Shown here: one piece after another, positions 46,176 through 56,166 of the stretch
How positions within the stretch are numbered: position 1 is the first letter of the stretch
Layout of the letters: each line of letters opens with the position of its first letter
From: an uncultured Bacteroidales bacterium
GTDB lineage: Bacteria; Bacteroidota; Bacteroidia; Bacteroidales; UBA932
DNA length: 64,000 bases
Assembly (NCBI GenBank): GCA_900318015.1
Contig: ONJB01000002.1
Location: 1-64,000 of the forward strand
Direction: 5' to 3'
Notes under the pieces: generated by a model
The model's input: only the letters and a program-made list of their open reading frames with translations
What the model was told of the DNA's origin: nothing
Databases searched by the model: none
Program-made: the position numbers and the translations under genes

Positions 46176-49100
46176 ATGCGCATGAGAAGGATTGTTTCCG
46201 CAACCTGGGCAGGCTTTCTCGGATTGATGCTCCTGAGCGCCTGCAACAACCATTGGAAGGCCCTGGAAGAGGGTTTCCAGACCCCGCCGGACTCGATCCG
46301 GATGGCCGTATACTGGTATTGGCTGGACAACCATATCTCCAAGGAGGGCGTCGTGAAAGACCTGGAGGCGATGAAGCTCGTGGGCATCACGCGGGCCTTC
46401 ATCGGCAACCAGTCCGAAGGCGACGCCGACGGTCCCGTACCGCTGTTTTCCGACGAGTGGTGGGATATCACCCATACGGCGATGAAGAAGGCCGGGGAGC
46501 TGGGCATCGAGATCGGGATGTTCAACTGCCCGGGCTGGAGCCAGTCCGGAGGTCCGTGGGTCACCCCGGAACAGAGCATGAAGTATGTGGAAGGGCATTT
46601 CCAGGAGGTGACGGGAAACGGGAGCGAACAGTTGCTGGAGCTTCCGGAAGTGACTCCGGACCGGATCATCGCGGTCCAGGCCTGGATGTCGGTGAAGGGA
46701 GATTCCCGGACCTGGACCCTCCAGACCCGCAAAGGTGTCCCGGCGGTCCTGAAGATGCCGGTTCCGTTCACCGTCCGTTCGCTGGTCCTGCAAAGTGACG
46801 GCGAACAATGGACCCCGGCCCGGCTCTCCCTGGACGGGAAGGAGGTGGCCGCATTCACTTATGACCGCCACAACCTGGGCTTGAACGTGGGATTCAAACC
46901 CCTGGCACCCTGGGTCGAAAACCTGGTCGAGACCCCGGCGGGCACCTATGAGCTGCATCTGGACGATCCTTCCGACGGCACGTTCACCGTCACTCTCTCC
47001 GAGGTGGCCTACATGCCCCGCTATGCGGAGAAAACCCTCGCCAAGATGTTCCAGGAACCGCTTCCCTTCTGGAATACCTATCTGTGGGACACGCCGCAGT
47101 ATGTCAATTTCCGTTACTGCGTGGACGATTACACCCTGCAGGACCTGACCGGACTGGTGAAGGACGGGCAGCTCCGCTGGAAAGTGCCGGACGGGAAGTG
47201 GACGGTCCTTGTGAGCTACATGCAGTCGACCGGCGTCACCAACTCTCCCGCCGTGCCGGAAGGAACGGGCCTGGAAGTGGACAAGATGAGCCGGAAGTAC
47301 ATCGCGCAGCATTACGACGCCTTCGTAGGCGAGCTTCTTCGCCGCATCCCGGCTGCGGGCCGCAAGACCTGGAAGGTGGTGGTGGAAGACAGCTACGAGA
47401 CCGGCGGCCAGAACTGGACGGACGACATGATGCAAGCCTTCAAGGATGCATACGGCTATGATCCTTTTCCGTATCTTCCTGTGCTTCAGGGTCTTGTCGT
47501 GAATACGATGGACGAGAGCGAGCGTTTCCTCTGGGACCTCCGCCGTCTGGTGGCCGACCGCGTCGCCTATGACTATGTGGGCGGCCTTCGGGAAAAGGCG
47601 AATGCCGACGGCCTCGAGACCTGGCTGGAATGCTACGGACACTGGGGATTCCCCAGCGAGTTCCTTCTGTACGGCAGCCAGAGCGACCAGATCGCCGGCG
47701 AATACTGGAGCGAAGGCACCCTCGGCGACATTGAGAACCGGGCGGCGTCCTCCTGCGGCCACATCTACGGCAAGAACCGGATCTGGGCGGAATCCTGCAC
47801 GGCCGGGGGGCCGCCGTTCAACCGCTACCCGCGCCAGATGAAGCAGCGGGTGGACCGTTTCTTCTGCGAAGGCATCAACGCGAACCTCCTGCACCTGTAC
47901 ATCCAGCAGCCCGATGACCGCCAGCCAGGCCGGGATGCCTGGTTCGGGAACGAGTTCAACCGGAACAACACCTGGTTCGATGGGATGGGCCCGTTCATCG
48001 AGTACCTCCGCCGCTGTAACTTCCTCCTGCAGCAAGGCCGGTATGTCGCCGACGTGGCCTATTTCATCGGCGAGGACGCCCCCAAGATGACCGGCGTGAC
48101 CGACCCGCCGCTTCCCGCAGGCTACAGTTTCGACTATGTCAATGCCGATGTCCTCCGGCACCACGCTCGTGTCCGGGACGGGAAACTCGTGCTGGACAGC
48201 GGCATGGAATACCGGGTCCTGGTGCTTCCGAAGCAGGAGACCATGCGCCCGGAAGTGCTGGAGACCATTGCCGGCTTCGTGCAGGAAGGGCTGTCCATCG
48301 TAGGGGACGCCCCGAAACGTTCGCCCAGCATGCAGCATGGGATCTTCGAGGCCGACCAGCGGGTAAAGGAGCTGGCGGAGCGTACCTGGAACGGATCCGG
48401 AAAGGGCCTTTGCTATCCGGCAGGAACCCCGCTGGACCAGGTGCTCGAGGACATGGGCACCCAACCGGATTTTACTTACCGGGGAGAAGGAAAAATCCTG
48501 TTCATCCATCGCACCCTGGGAGCCGACGGCGAAGTCTATTTCGTCAGCAACCAGGAAGATGCGCCGGTGCAGGTCGAGCCCGCTTTCCGGGTGAACCCGT
48601 CCTTCGGAGCCGAGATCTGGGATCCCGTGACGGGGACTGTCACGGGCTGGGACGGCGCCGAATTGGCCCTGGACCGCCTGCAAAGCGTGTTCATTATCTT
48701 CCGGAAGGATGCCCGGACGGCAGATTCTTCCAGTCATGCCGACCGCGGCAAAGCCTCTTTGGACAGCCCTTGGACCGTGGATTTCGCGGCCTCGGCCGGG
48801 AATCCTGCTTTCAGCCGCACGTTCGAGAAACTGACCGACTGGACGGCCAGCGGCGACGAGGCGGTCAAGTACTATTCCGGCAAGGCCGTGTACAAGAATA
48901 CCTTCACGCTGGAAACCGCGAAGGGCTCCCGCATCGTCCTCGATCTCGGGGACGTGATGGTCCTCGCGTCGGTCCGGGTGAACGGGAAAGACGCCGGCGG
49001 CGTCTGGACCTTCCCGTACCGCCTGGACATCTCCGACCTGGTGAAATCCGGGGAGAACACCCTGGAAATCACCGTGTACAACAACTGGCGCAACCGCCTG

Positions 49101-49223
49101 ATCGCGGATGAGAAGCTCCCGGAAGGGGAGCGCAAGACCTGGACGAACAACCAGCCCTATGAATCCGGGGACGACCTCCAGTCCTCCGGCCTGCTGGGCC
49201 CTGTAAGCATCCGCCTATTATGA
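46176..49223 (+). CDS. GH106 alpha-L-rhamnosidase-type lipoprotein
   Basis: 1015 residues from ATG 46176; ATG 46182 is almost as good. The frame is open further upstream but overlaps the previous gene. Lipobox GLMLLSAC precedes NNHWKALEEGF. Family marks of GH106: PDSIRMAVYWYWLDNHISKE, GIEIGMFNCPGWSQSGGPWV, SYETGGQNWTDDMMQAF, GSQSDQIAGEYWSEG, RIWAESCTAGGPPF, NLLHLYIQQPDDRQPG. The C-terminal 110 residues are a beta-sandwich like the GH2 sugar-binding domain (VNGKDAGGVWTFPYRLDIS). GH106 enzymes release terminal alpha-L-rhamnose, for example from rhamnogalacturonans. Overlaps the next gene by ATGA. Confidence 0.9.
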   Translation: MRMRRIVSATWAGFLGLMLLSACNNHWKALEEGFQTPPDSIRMAVYWYWLDNHISKEGVVKDLEAMKLVGITRAFIGNQSEGDADGPVPLFSDEWWDITHTAMKKAGELGIEIGMFNCPGWSQSGGPWVTPEQSMKYVEGHFQEVTGNGSEQLLELPEVTPDRIIAVQAWMSVKGDSRTWTLQTRKGVPAVLKMPVPFTVRSLVLQSDGEQWTPARLSLDGKEVAAFTYDRHNLGLNVGFKPLAPWVENLVETPAGTYELHLDDPSDGTFTVTLSEVAYMPRYAEKTLAKMFQEPLPFWNTYLWDTPQYVNFRYCVDDYTLQDLTGLVKDGQLRWKVPDGKWTVLVSYMQSTGVTNSPAVPEGTGLEVDKMSRKYIAQHYDAFVGELLRRIPAAGRKTWKVVVEDSYETGGQNWTDDMMQAFKDAYGYDPFPYLPVLQGLVVNTMDESERFLWDLRRLVADRVAYDYVGGLREKANADGLETWLECYGHWGFPSEFLLYGSQSDQIAGEYWSEGTLGDIENRAASSCGHIYGKNRIWAESCTAGGPPFNRYPRQMKQRVDRFFCEGINANLLHLYIQQPDDRQPGRDAWFGNEFNRNNTWFDGMGPFIEYLRRCNFLLQQGRYVADVAYFIGEDAPKMTGVTDPPLPAGYSFDYVNADVLRHHARVRDGKLVLDSGMEYRVLVLPKQETMRPEVLETIAGFVQEGLSIVGDAPKRSPSMQHGIFEADQRVKELAERTWNGSGKGLCYPAGTPLDQVLEDMGTQPDFTYRGEGKILFIHRTLGADGEVYFVSNQEDAPVQVEPAFRVNPSFGAEIWDPVTGTVTGWDGAELALDRLQSVFIIFRKDARTADSSSHADRGKASLDSPWTVDFAASAGNPAFSRTFEKLTDWTASGDEAVKYYSGKAVYKNTFTLETAKGSRIVLDLGDVMVLASVRVNGKDAGGVWTFPYRLDISDLVKSGENTLEITVYNNWRNRLIADEKLPEGERKTWTNNQPYESGDDLQSSGLLGPVSIRLL

Positions 49224-52200
49224 AAAGCATCTTCCCGGTCTTCCGACAGGTTTTCGCGCTGCTTGTGGCGTTGACGGTCCTCTCCTGTGACAGGGCCGCG
49301 GAAACCTGGCGGGTAAGCGAACTGGCGTTCACGGCTTCCCGGAGTTACGATGCCGGGGGCGGAGACCGGGTCCGGATGGACGTCTGCTTTGCAAGCAGGG
49401 GGTCGGGCCGGACGCTGACGATTCCCGCCTTCTGGGACGGTGGAAACCGGTTCGTGGTCCGTTTCGCCCTGCCGGAATCCGGCCGCTGGACCTGGAAGAG
49501 CATCTGCCCGGACGACCCGGCCCTGGATGGCCTGAAGGGGAGTCTCCGCTGTCGGAAATATACGGGAGACCTGGCCATCTACCGGCATGGCTTCATCGAG
49601 GCCCGGAAAGGGACGAAATACCTCATATATGCCGATGGAACGCCCTTTTTCTACCTGGGCGACACCCATTGGGGCATGTACACGGAGGAACTGTCCGACG
49701 ACCATTTCAAGCGCATTGTCCGGCGCCGGGTGGAACAAGGCTTCACCGTGATCCAGAGCGAACCGATCGGCGCCCCCTTCCACCTGCAGGACGGTCGCGT
49801 GGATGCGGAAGACATCGCCGAATTTCGAAAGGCCGACGCTTATTACCAGTTTATCGCCGATGCTGGTCTGGTACACGCGAATGCGGCGTTCTTCTTCCCT
49901 TCGGACCTGTCCGAGGAACTGGCTGCAGATGATGAGGCCCTGAAGGCCCTGGCGCGCTATTGGGTGGCCCGCTTCGGGGCCTATCCGGTGCTCTGGACCC
50001 TTGCCCAGGAAATCGACAATGACTTCTATGCCGAGCTCGGCGGCCGCTTCTACGACTACCGCAATAACCCTTGGGTGAAGATTGCGGAGTATATCCATGC
50101 GGCGGATCCTTATTCCCATCCGCTGTCCGGCCATCAGGAAAATGCCGTGAACACCAGCGTCACCGGTGCCGGAACGGAACCGGAAGAATCCCATGCCGAT
50201 GGGAATGGCATCTCGGTCTTCCTGCCTGAAGCGGTATCCGAGCGGACCGGCCACAACTGGTGGGCCGCTCAGTGGTCTCCGCCCCTGCATGAGACGCCGG
50301 GTCCGGAGGCCGTCCGGGATTATTGGCAGTCCGACCGCCCTGCCGTGAACTACGAAGGACGGTATTGCGGCCTGTGGACGATGGATTTCGGCTCCCGGGC
50401 GCAGGGGTGGATCTCCTTCCTGTCCGGATTCTGCGGCTACGGCTACGGCGCCGCCGACATCTGGTATTACCACGGAGGCTTTGATGCGGACACCACCTCT
50501 TTCGACGGAGTGGAGTACATCACCCCGGAAATGAAGGCAACCCCCTGGCAGGAAGCGTTGGAGTATCCCAGCGCCTTGCAGATGAGGCATTTAAGGAGCC
50601 TTCTGGAATCCTTCGACTGGTGGAACCTGATGCCCGTCATTCCTGGCAATCCCGTTTTCCGGGATGCCTCCGGGGCCGCGGTCTATGCCCGTACGAACCG
50701 GGTGCATTTGCTCTATTTCTATGGGAAGGGGACGAAGACCGGCCGCATATCCACCTTGATTCCCGGAGCAGGGATGGACACCCAATGGTATAATCCCCGC
50801 ACTGGCGACTTCCTGGAGGCGGCTCTGCCCGTTCGGGAGAAAGATGGCTATTGGGCCTTACCCGCCAAGCCGGACGAGGAGGATTGGGTACTGGTCATCC
50901 GGCTGCCGGAAAGGGTGTCCCGTTCGACTGCAGCGTCGCCGAAACCGGCCTTGGACTGCGTCGATCCCTTCATCGGCACGGGCGGCGACGGCCATACCTA
51001 TCCCGGGGCCACGGCGCCCTTCGGCCTGGTCCAACTGAGTCCGGATACGCACAATTCGGGTTGGGAGGCCGCCTCCGGCTATCGGGACAAGGACACGACG
51101 CTGATCGGTTTCTCCCATACGCACTTGAGTGGAACCGGCGGCGTGGACCTGGGCGATTTCCTCTTTACGCCTTTCCAGAAGCCGGTTCCGTTCTCCAAGA
51201 AGAATGAGACGGCCTCTCCCGGCTATTACCGGATCCAGGTGCAGGATCTCACGGTGGAACTGACGGCCTTGCCCCGAACCGGCTGCCAGCGCTATACCTT
51301 CCGGGGGAAAGGGGAACGGAAACTGTGGGTAGACCTGCGCTATAACATCGGCGATACCCATCCGGACCGGATCAGTTTCCGGCAGGTCTCCAACCTGGAA
51401 ATCGAAGGCGGACGGCATGTGGCCGGATGGGCTCCGGACCGCTGGATGTTCTTCTCGGCGGCATTCTCCGTTCCTTTCCTTTCCTGTGAACCCGACGGGG
51501 AAGACCGCTATCTATTGACTTTCCCGGCCGAAACGAAGGAACTGACCATCGTCGTGGGCCTGTCCCCGACGGATGCGGAGGCGGCCTGCCGCAACCGGCT
51601 GGCGGAAGCGCCCGCCTGCGATTTCGACAGGATCCTGGAAACCTCCAAGGCACTCTGGGAAACGCAGTTCGGGAAAGCTGTCGTCGAGGGCGGCACGCCC
51701 GCGCAGCGGACCAATTTCCATACGGCCCTGTATCACACGCTCATCGCGCCCAATCTCCTCAGCGACGTCGGGGAGCGTCCTTTCTATTCCACCCTTTCCC
51801 TCTGGGATACCTACCGGACCTGGAATCCGCTCATGATCCTGCTGAATCCGGAAATGGAAGGGGATATGGCCTACAGCCTCGTCCGCACCTTCGAGCGCGA
51901 CGGCAAACTGCCGCTCTGGGCTCTGGGCGGGGTGGACGTGGACTGTATGATCGGCTACCATAGCGTCTCTGTCATGGCCGATGCGTGGCTGCGGGGCATC
52001 CGCACGTTTGACGGGGAAAAGGCCCTGCAGGCGATGGTGCGCTCCTCGAACCTGGACCCGGCCTCGGACTGGTACAATGCCTACGGCTATGTACCGTCGG
52101 ATTTCACCCCCGAGTCGGTGTCCAAGACGCTGGAGTTCTGCTATGACGACTGGTGCATCGCCCGAATGGCGGAATCCCTGGGGCATCCGGACATCGCTGC

Positions 52201-53662
52201 GGAATATGATGCCCGGGCGCTGCGGTACAGGAACCTCCTGGACCCTTCCACAGGCTTTTTCCGCGGGAAGGAATCGGACGGAAACTGGCGTACGCCCTTC
52301 GATCCGGCGGGCTCCTCCCGGGATTATACGGAAGCCATCGCCTGGCAGTATCGCCATTATGTCCCGCATGACATGCGGGGCTATACGGACCTGATGGGCG
52401 GTCCTGACGCGGTCCTCGCTTCCCTGGATTCTCTCTTCGCCGACGAAAACCGGCCGGAAACGGTCCATGACGGCAACATCACCGGGCTCATGGGCCTCTA
52501 TGCCCATGGGAACGAACCCAGTCACGGAACGGCCTGGCTCTATGCCTGCCTGGGCGCGCCTTCCGAGTCGCAGCGCCTGGTCAGACGGATCCTGGAGGAA
52601 CTCTATCAGCCGGCGCCTGACGGCTTATGCGGCAACGAGGACTGCGGCCAGCTGAGCGCCTGGTACGTGCTTTCCGCCTTGGGCTTGTATCCGATCTGTC
52701 CCGGAAGCGGGGAATTCCTCCTGGGGGCGCCGCTTTTCCGGAAAGCGACGGTGACGCTCCCGAACGGACGCAAGCTGGTCATCGTGGCCGACCATCCGGA
52801 GCGTCCTTATGTGAAGGATGTCCGATGGAATGGAAAGTCCGTTGACAGACAGTTCATTACTTACGATGAACTGATGCAGGGTGGTGAACTGTCCTACCGG
52901 CTTTCCCGGAAACCCTGCGCGGACCGGGATGGCTTGCCGGCACCCTATTCCCTGACGAAGGAAACCCTGGTCTCGACACCGTATTTGACGGATGACCCCC
53001 GCTTCTTCGACGAAACCTTTACGGCGGAGCTCCTGAGCCGTACACCGGGCGCCCGGATCCACTATACCCTGGACGGGTCCGAGCCCACGGAAGCATCGGC
53101 CCGCTATGAAGGCCCGTTCTCCATTACGGAGGCCTGCATCCTGCAAGCGCGGGCTTTCAAGACTGGGTGCGCTCCGAGTCCGCTCCTGCATTCCCATGCC
53201 TTTCCGATCGAGTACCTCCCGGCCGTGACCACCGGCGAGTTACAACCGGGTTGCCGCTACACCTACCATCGGGGCGCGTTCCTGCGGACGGCGCAGGTGG
53301 TCGCATCCCCTGTCGTAGACCGCGGCGTTCTCCCGGCGCCTTCCATCCAGGGCGCTTCTGACGAGGACCATTTCGGCTTTGTCTTTACGGGCTATCTGGA
53401 TGTCCCGGAAGCGGGACTCTGGGAGTTCGCGGTCACGAGCGACGACGGCGCCGTCCTGGAAATAGACGGCCGTCTGGCCGTGAACGGCGACGGCTCCCAT
53501 GCCAATTATACGGCCACCGGCCATATCGCTCTCCGGAAGGGAATGCACTCCTTCCGGCTCCTGTACCTGGAAGACTATGAGGGACAGAACCTCGAATGGG
53601 CCTGGAAACGCCCGTCTTCCGACACCTTCGAACCTATTCCTGAAACAGCTATATACCATTGA
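49220..53662 (+). CDS. Fusion lipoprotein: DUF5060/DUF4038 glycosidase and GH92 with PA14-like end
   Basis: 1480 residues, lipobox TVLSC with C23. Residues about 28-112 are a DUF5060 beta domain; 118-470 a DUF4038 TIM barrel of the GH140 (apiosidase) relationship (YADGTPFFYLGDTHWGMY near 137-154; candidate acids E264 in TLAQEID and E379 in NYEGRYCG); 475-563 a small beta domain. From 580 on a complete GH92 follows: DPFIGTGGDGHTYPGATAPF, SHTHLSGTGGVD, HGNEPSH at 1096-1102, GNEDCGQLSAW at 1138-1148, then a chitobiase-C-like domain (about 1270-1330) and a PA14-like module (1345-1480). No stop or frame break separates the halves. Two catalytic activities are probable; the DUF4038 substrate is unknown. 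Confidence 0.88.
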   Translation: MKSIFPVFRQVFALLVALTVLSCDRAAETWRVSELAFTASRSYDAGGGDRVRMDVCFASRGSGRTLTIPAFWDGGNRFVVRFALPESGRWTWKSICPDDPALDGLKGSLRCRKYTGDLAIYRHGFIEARKGTKYLIYADGTPFFYLGDTHWGMYTEELSDDHFKRIVRRRVEQGFTVIQSEPIGAPFHLQDGRVDAEDIAEFRKADAYYQFIADAGLVHANAAFFFPSDLSEELAADDEALKALARYWVARFGAYPVLWTLAQEIDNDFYAELGGRFYDYRNNPWVKIAEYIHAADPYSHPLSGHQENAVNTSVTGAGTEPEESHADGNGISVFLPEAVSERTGHNWWAAQWSPPLHETPGPEAVRDYWQSDRPAVNYEGRYCGLWTMDFGSRAQGWISFLSGFCGYGYGAADIWYYHGGFDADTTSFDGVEYITPEMKATPWQEALEYPSALQMRHLRSLLESFDWWNLMPVIPGNPVFRDASGAAVYARTNRVHLLYFYGKGTKTGRISTLIPGAGMDTQWYNPRTGDFLEAALPVREKDGYWALPAKPDEEDWVLVIRLPERVSRSTAASPKPALDCVDPFIGTGGDGHTYPGATAPFGLVQLSPDTHNSGWEAASGYRDKDTTLIGFSHTHLSGTGGVDLGDFLFTPFQKPVPFSKKNETASPGYYRIQVQDLTVELTALPRTGCQRYTFRGKGERKLWVDLRYNIGDTHPDRISFRQVSNLEIEGGRHVAGWAPDRWMFFSAAFSVPFLSCEPDGEDRYLLTFPAETKELTIVVGLSPTDAEAACRNRLAEAPACDFDRILETSKALWETQFGKAVVEGGTPAQRTNFHTALYHTLIAPNLLSDVGERPFYSTLSLWDTYRTWNPLMILLNPEMEGDMAYSLVRTFERDGKLPLWALGGVDVDCMIGYHSVSVMADAWLRGIRTFDGEKALQAMVRSSNLDPASDWYNAYGYVPSDFTPESVSKTLEFCYDDWCIARMAESLGHPDIAAEYDARALRYRNLLDPSTGFFRGKESDGNWRTPFDPAGSSRDYTEAIAWQYRHYVPHDMRGYTDLMGGPDAVLASLDSLFADENRPETVHDGNITGLMGLYAHGNEPSHGTAWLYACLGAPSESQRLVRRILEELYQPAPDGLCGNEDCGQLSAWYVLSALGLYPICPGSGEFLLGAPLFRKATVTLPNGRKLVIVADHPERPYVKDVRWNGKSVDRQFITYDELMQGGELSYRLSRKPCADRDGLPAPYSLTKETLVSTPYLTDDPRFFDETFTAELLSRTPGARIHYTLDGSEPTEASARYEGPFSITEACILQARAFKTGCAPSPLLHSHAFPIEYLPAVTTGELQPGCRYTYHRGAFLRTAQVVASPVVDRGVLPAPSIQGASDEDHFGFVFTGYLDVPEAGLWEFAVTSDDGAVLEIDGRLAVNGDGSHANYTATGHIALRKGMHSFRLLYLEDYEGQNLEWAWKRPSSDTFEPIPETAIYH

Positions 53663-53665
53663 TCC

Positions 53666-55534
53666 ATGAGACATTTGAAACTGTTTTTCCTGGGGCTCTC
53701 CGCCCTGACCTTGTTCTCCTGTTCCCGGACGGAGGAACTGGACAACAGGAAACTGATGGCGCCGGTGAGTTTTGCCGATGTGAAGATCGACGATGGTTTC
53801 TGGAGCCCCCGGCTCCGGATCCACAAGGATGTCACCCTGCCCGTGTGCATCGACCAGATCGAAAACCAGACCGGCCGGATCCGGAATTTCGAGAACGCGG
53901 CGAAAGGGGAAGGGGAGCACTCGGGTATTTTCTACGACGATTCCGACGTGTACAAGGCGCTGGAGGGCATGGCTTATTCCCTGCAGATCGAGCCGGATCC
54001 GGTGCTGGAGGCCAAGTGTGACGAGTGGATCGACAAGTTCGCGGCCGCCCAGCAGCCCGATGGATACCTGAATACCTATTACACCCTCACTGGGCTGGAG
54101 AACCGTTGGAAGAACATGGACAAGCACGAGATGTACTGTGCCGGTCACATGACGGAGGCGGCCGTCGCCTATTACAAGGCGACCGGCAAGCGGAAACTGC
54201 TGGACGTGGCCATCCGTTTCGCCGACCATATGATGACCGTTTTCGGCCCGGAGGGACGCCACTGGGTGCCTGGGCACGAGGAAATCGAGCTGGCCCTGGT
54301 CAAGTTGTTCGAAGTGACAGGAGAAAAGAAGTACCTGGACTTCGCCGGCTGGCTGCTGGACCAGCGCGGCCACGGGTACGGTTCCTACGGGGACGACCGG
54401 ACCTGGCCGGCCGTCTATTACCAGGACGAGTTCCCGGTCCGGGACCTTTCCCGGATCACCGGCCATGCCGTGCGTTCCATGTACCTGTACTGCGGCATGG
54501 CGGACGTGGCCGCTTATACCGGGGACAAGGGTCTGACGGACGCCCTGGACCGCCTGTGGGACCATGTGGTGAACCGGAACATGTACGTGACCGGCGGTAT
54601 AGGCCAGTCTTCCAGCAATGAAGGCATCACGGAGGATTACGACCTTCCCAACCTGACGGCCTACTGCGAGACCTGTGCCTCCGTGGGCATGGTCCTCTGG
54701 AACTGGCGCATGCTGCAGTTCACCGGAGACGGCAAGTATGCCGATGTCATGGAACGTTCCCTGTACAACGGAGCCCTGGCGGGCATCTCCCTGAAGGGGG
54801 ACCGTTTCTTCTACGTGAATCCGCTGGAATCGGAAGGAGACCATCATCGGCAGGCCTGGTACGGCTGCGCCTGCTGCCCGAGCCAGATTTGCCGGTTCCT
54901 GCCTTCCGTGGGCAATTATGTCTATGGAACCTCGGAGGGGAGCCTGTGGGTCAACCTATACATGGGCAGCGAGACGACCGTGAAACTGCAGGGGAAGGAT
55001 ATCCGGGTCAAACAGGAGACTACGTATCCCTGGGAGGGCGGAACGAAGCTGACCCTGGGCCTGGACAAGCCCGTCAAGACGGAAATCCGCCTCCGGATTC
55101 CGGCCTGGTGCAAGGACTACACCCTCTCCGTCAACGGAAAGGCGGTGACGGCGCCCGTCGAGAAGGGGTATGCCGTCCTGGCCGGAAAATGGGCCGACGG
55201 GGACGTGGTCGAACTGATCCTGGCCATGCCGGTCGAGGAAGTCGCCGCCGATCCCCGCGTGAAAGAGGATGCGGGCAAGCGCGCCATCCAGCGCGGGCCC
55301 ATCGTCTATTGCCTGGAGGAAGCGGACAATCCCGAGGGCTTTGACAGCCTCCGCCTGACGGAGGATGCGCAGTTCGACCTGGTTCCGCTGGACAAACGCC
55401 AGTGGTGGGGACATGCCCTGACGGAGATCACGGCCCATGCAGGGGCCCGGACGCTCACTTTCATCCCGTATTTCGCTTGGGACAACCGGGCTGCCGGGAA
55501 GATGAAAGTGTGGATTCCCTTGAATGACGAATGA
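53666..55534 (+). CDS. GH127 beta-L-arabinofuranosidase-type lipoprotein
   Basis: 622 residues; lipobox LTLFSC with C19. GH127 (formerly DUF1680) uses a zinc-bound cysteine as nucleophile. The full set is visible: E335 and C337 in YCETCAS and C403, C404 in CACCPSQICR, matching E338, C340, C417 and C418 of the Bifidobacterium enzyme. Other marks: DDGFWSPRLRIH near 42-53, DDSDVYKALEGMAY, AAQQPDGYLNTYYT, HMTEAAVAYYKATGKR. A C-terminal beta domain follows. The usual substrate is beta-L-arabinofuranose. Overlaps the next gene by 4 nt. Confidence 0.93.
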   Translation: MRHLKLFFLGLSALTLFSCSRTEELDNRKLMAPVSFADVKIDDGFWSPRLRIHKDVTLPVCIDQIENQTGRIRNFENAAKGEGEHSGIFYDDSDVYKALEGMAYSLQIEPDPVLEAKCDEWIDKFAAAQQPDGYLNTYYTLTGLENRWKNMDKHEMYCAGHMTEAAVAYYKATGKRKLLDVAIRFADHMMTVFGPEGRHWVPGHEEIELALVKLFEVTGEKKYLDFAGWLLDQRGHGYGSYGDDRTWPAVYYQDEFPVRDLSRITGHAVRSMYLYCGMADVAAYTGDKGLTDALDRLWDHVVNRNMYVTGGIGQSSSNEGITEDYDLPNLTAYCETCASVGMVLWNWRMLQFTGDGKYADVMERSLYNGALAGISLKGDRFFYVNPLESEGDHHRQAWYGCACCPSQICRFLPSVGNYVYGTSEGSLWVNLYMGSETTVKLQGKDIRVKQETTYPWEGGTKLTLGLDKPVKTEIRLRIPAWCKDYTLSVNGKAVTAPVEKGYAVLAGKWADGDVVELILAMPVEEVAADPRVKEDAGKRAIQRGPIVYCLEEADNPEGFDSLRLTEDAQFDLVPLDKRQWWGHALTEITAHAGARTLTFIPYFAWDNRAAGKMKVWIPLNDE

Positions 55535-56154
55535 TGAAACGGACGATCCTGCTGCTTGTCTGCCTGTTCCCCCTGTGCCTTCGGGCGCAGGAGGCGGAGG
55601 ACAATACCTTCGGCGGCTGGGAGTTCATCGAGGTGAACCATGATTTCGGGAAGGGGCCCTTCTTCGGGACCTTCTATTTCGAACATGACAACTATCAGTA
55701 TCGCCGCCTGGAGTGCTGGTATACCCGGACGACCCTGGGCGTGAAGGTCCTTCCCTGGCTCAAGGCCGATGTGGCCTATGACTACCTGCAGGAGCCGTCG
55801 TTCCATACGCACAAACTCAACCTGGACCTGACCGGGACGCTGAAATCAGGAAACTTGAAGGTGGCCGTCCGGGAGCGGTATGTGCACAGCTGGACACCGG
55901 CCCTGGGAGAGGAAGGGAATGTCCTGCGCTCCCGCCTGAAGGTCCAGTATGCCATCCCGGATAGCCGCTGGAGTCCGTACGTCGCGGTGGAGGTGTTCAC
56001 CTGGGGAGATTCCTGGAAGAAAACGCGCCACTATGTGGCCTGCAACTATGATTTCTCCGACAAGGTGCAGTTTGAAGCGTATTACCTGTACTATGCCTTC
56101 CACGGGGTCCCGGCCGAACACGTGATCGGCCTCGGATTGAATTTCAACCTGTAA
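55531..56154 (+). CDS. DUF2490-type outer-membrane beta-barrel protein
   Basis: 207 residues; signal peptide MMKRTILLLVCLFPLCLRAQ. The rest is alternating amphipathic strands with aromatic girdles (FFGTFYFEHDNYQYRRLECW, WSPYVAVEVFTWGDSWKKTR, VQFEAYYLYYAFHGVPAEHV) and a C-terminal F/L-rich strand GLGLNFNL, as in small outer-membrane barrels of the DUF2490 family. Function unknown. Its place in an enzyme operon suggests a role in passage or sensing of products, which is inference. Confidence 0.72.
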   Translation: MMKRTILLLVCLFPLCLRAQEAEDNTFGGWEFIEVNHDFGKGPFFGTFYFEHDNYQYRRLECWYTRTTLGVKVLPWLKADVAYDYLQEPSFHTHKLNLDLTGTLKSGNLKVAVRERYVHSWTPALGEEGNVLRSRLKVQYAIPDSRWSPYVAVEVFTWGDSWKKTRHYVACNYDFSDKVQFEAYYLYYAFHGVPAEHVIGLGLNFNL

Positions 56155-56166
56155 CGTAGATAACCC

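Noticed and set aside
42632..46858. A 1408-codon minus-strand open frame opposite the GH78::GH3 gene
   Set aside because: Antisense shadow without recognisable domains, covering two clear plus-strand enzymes.
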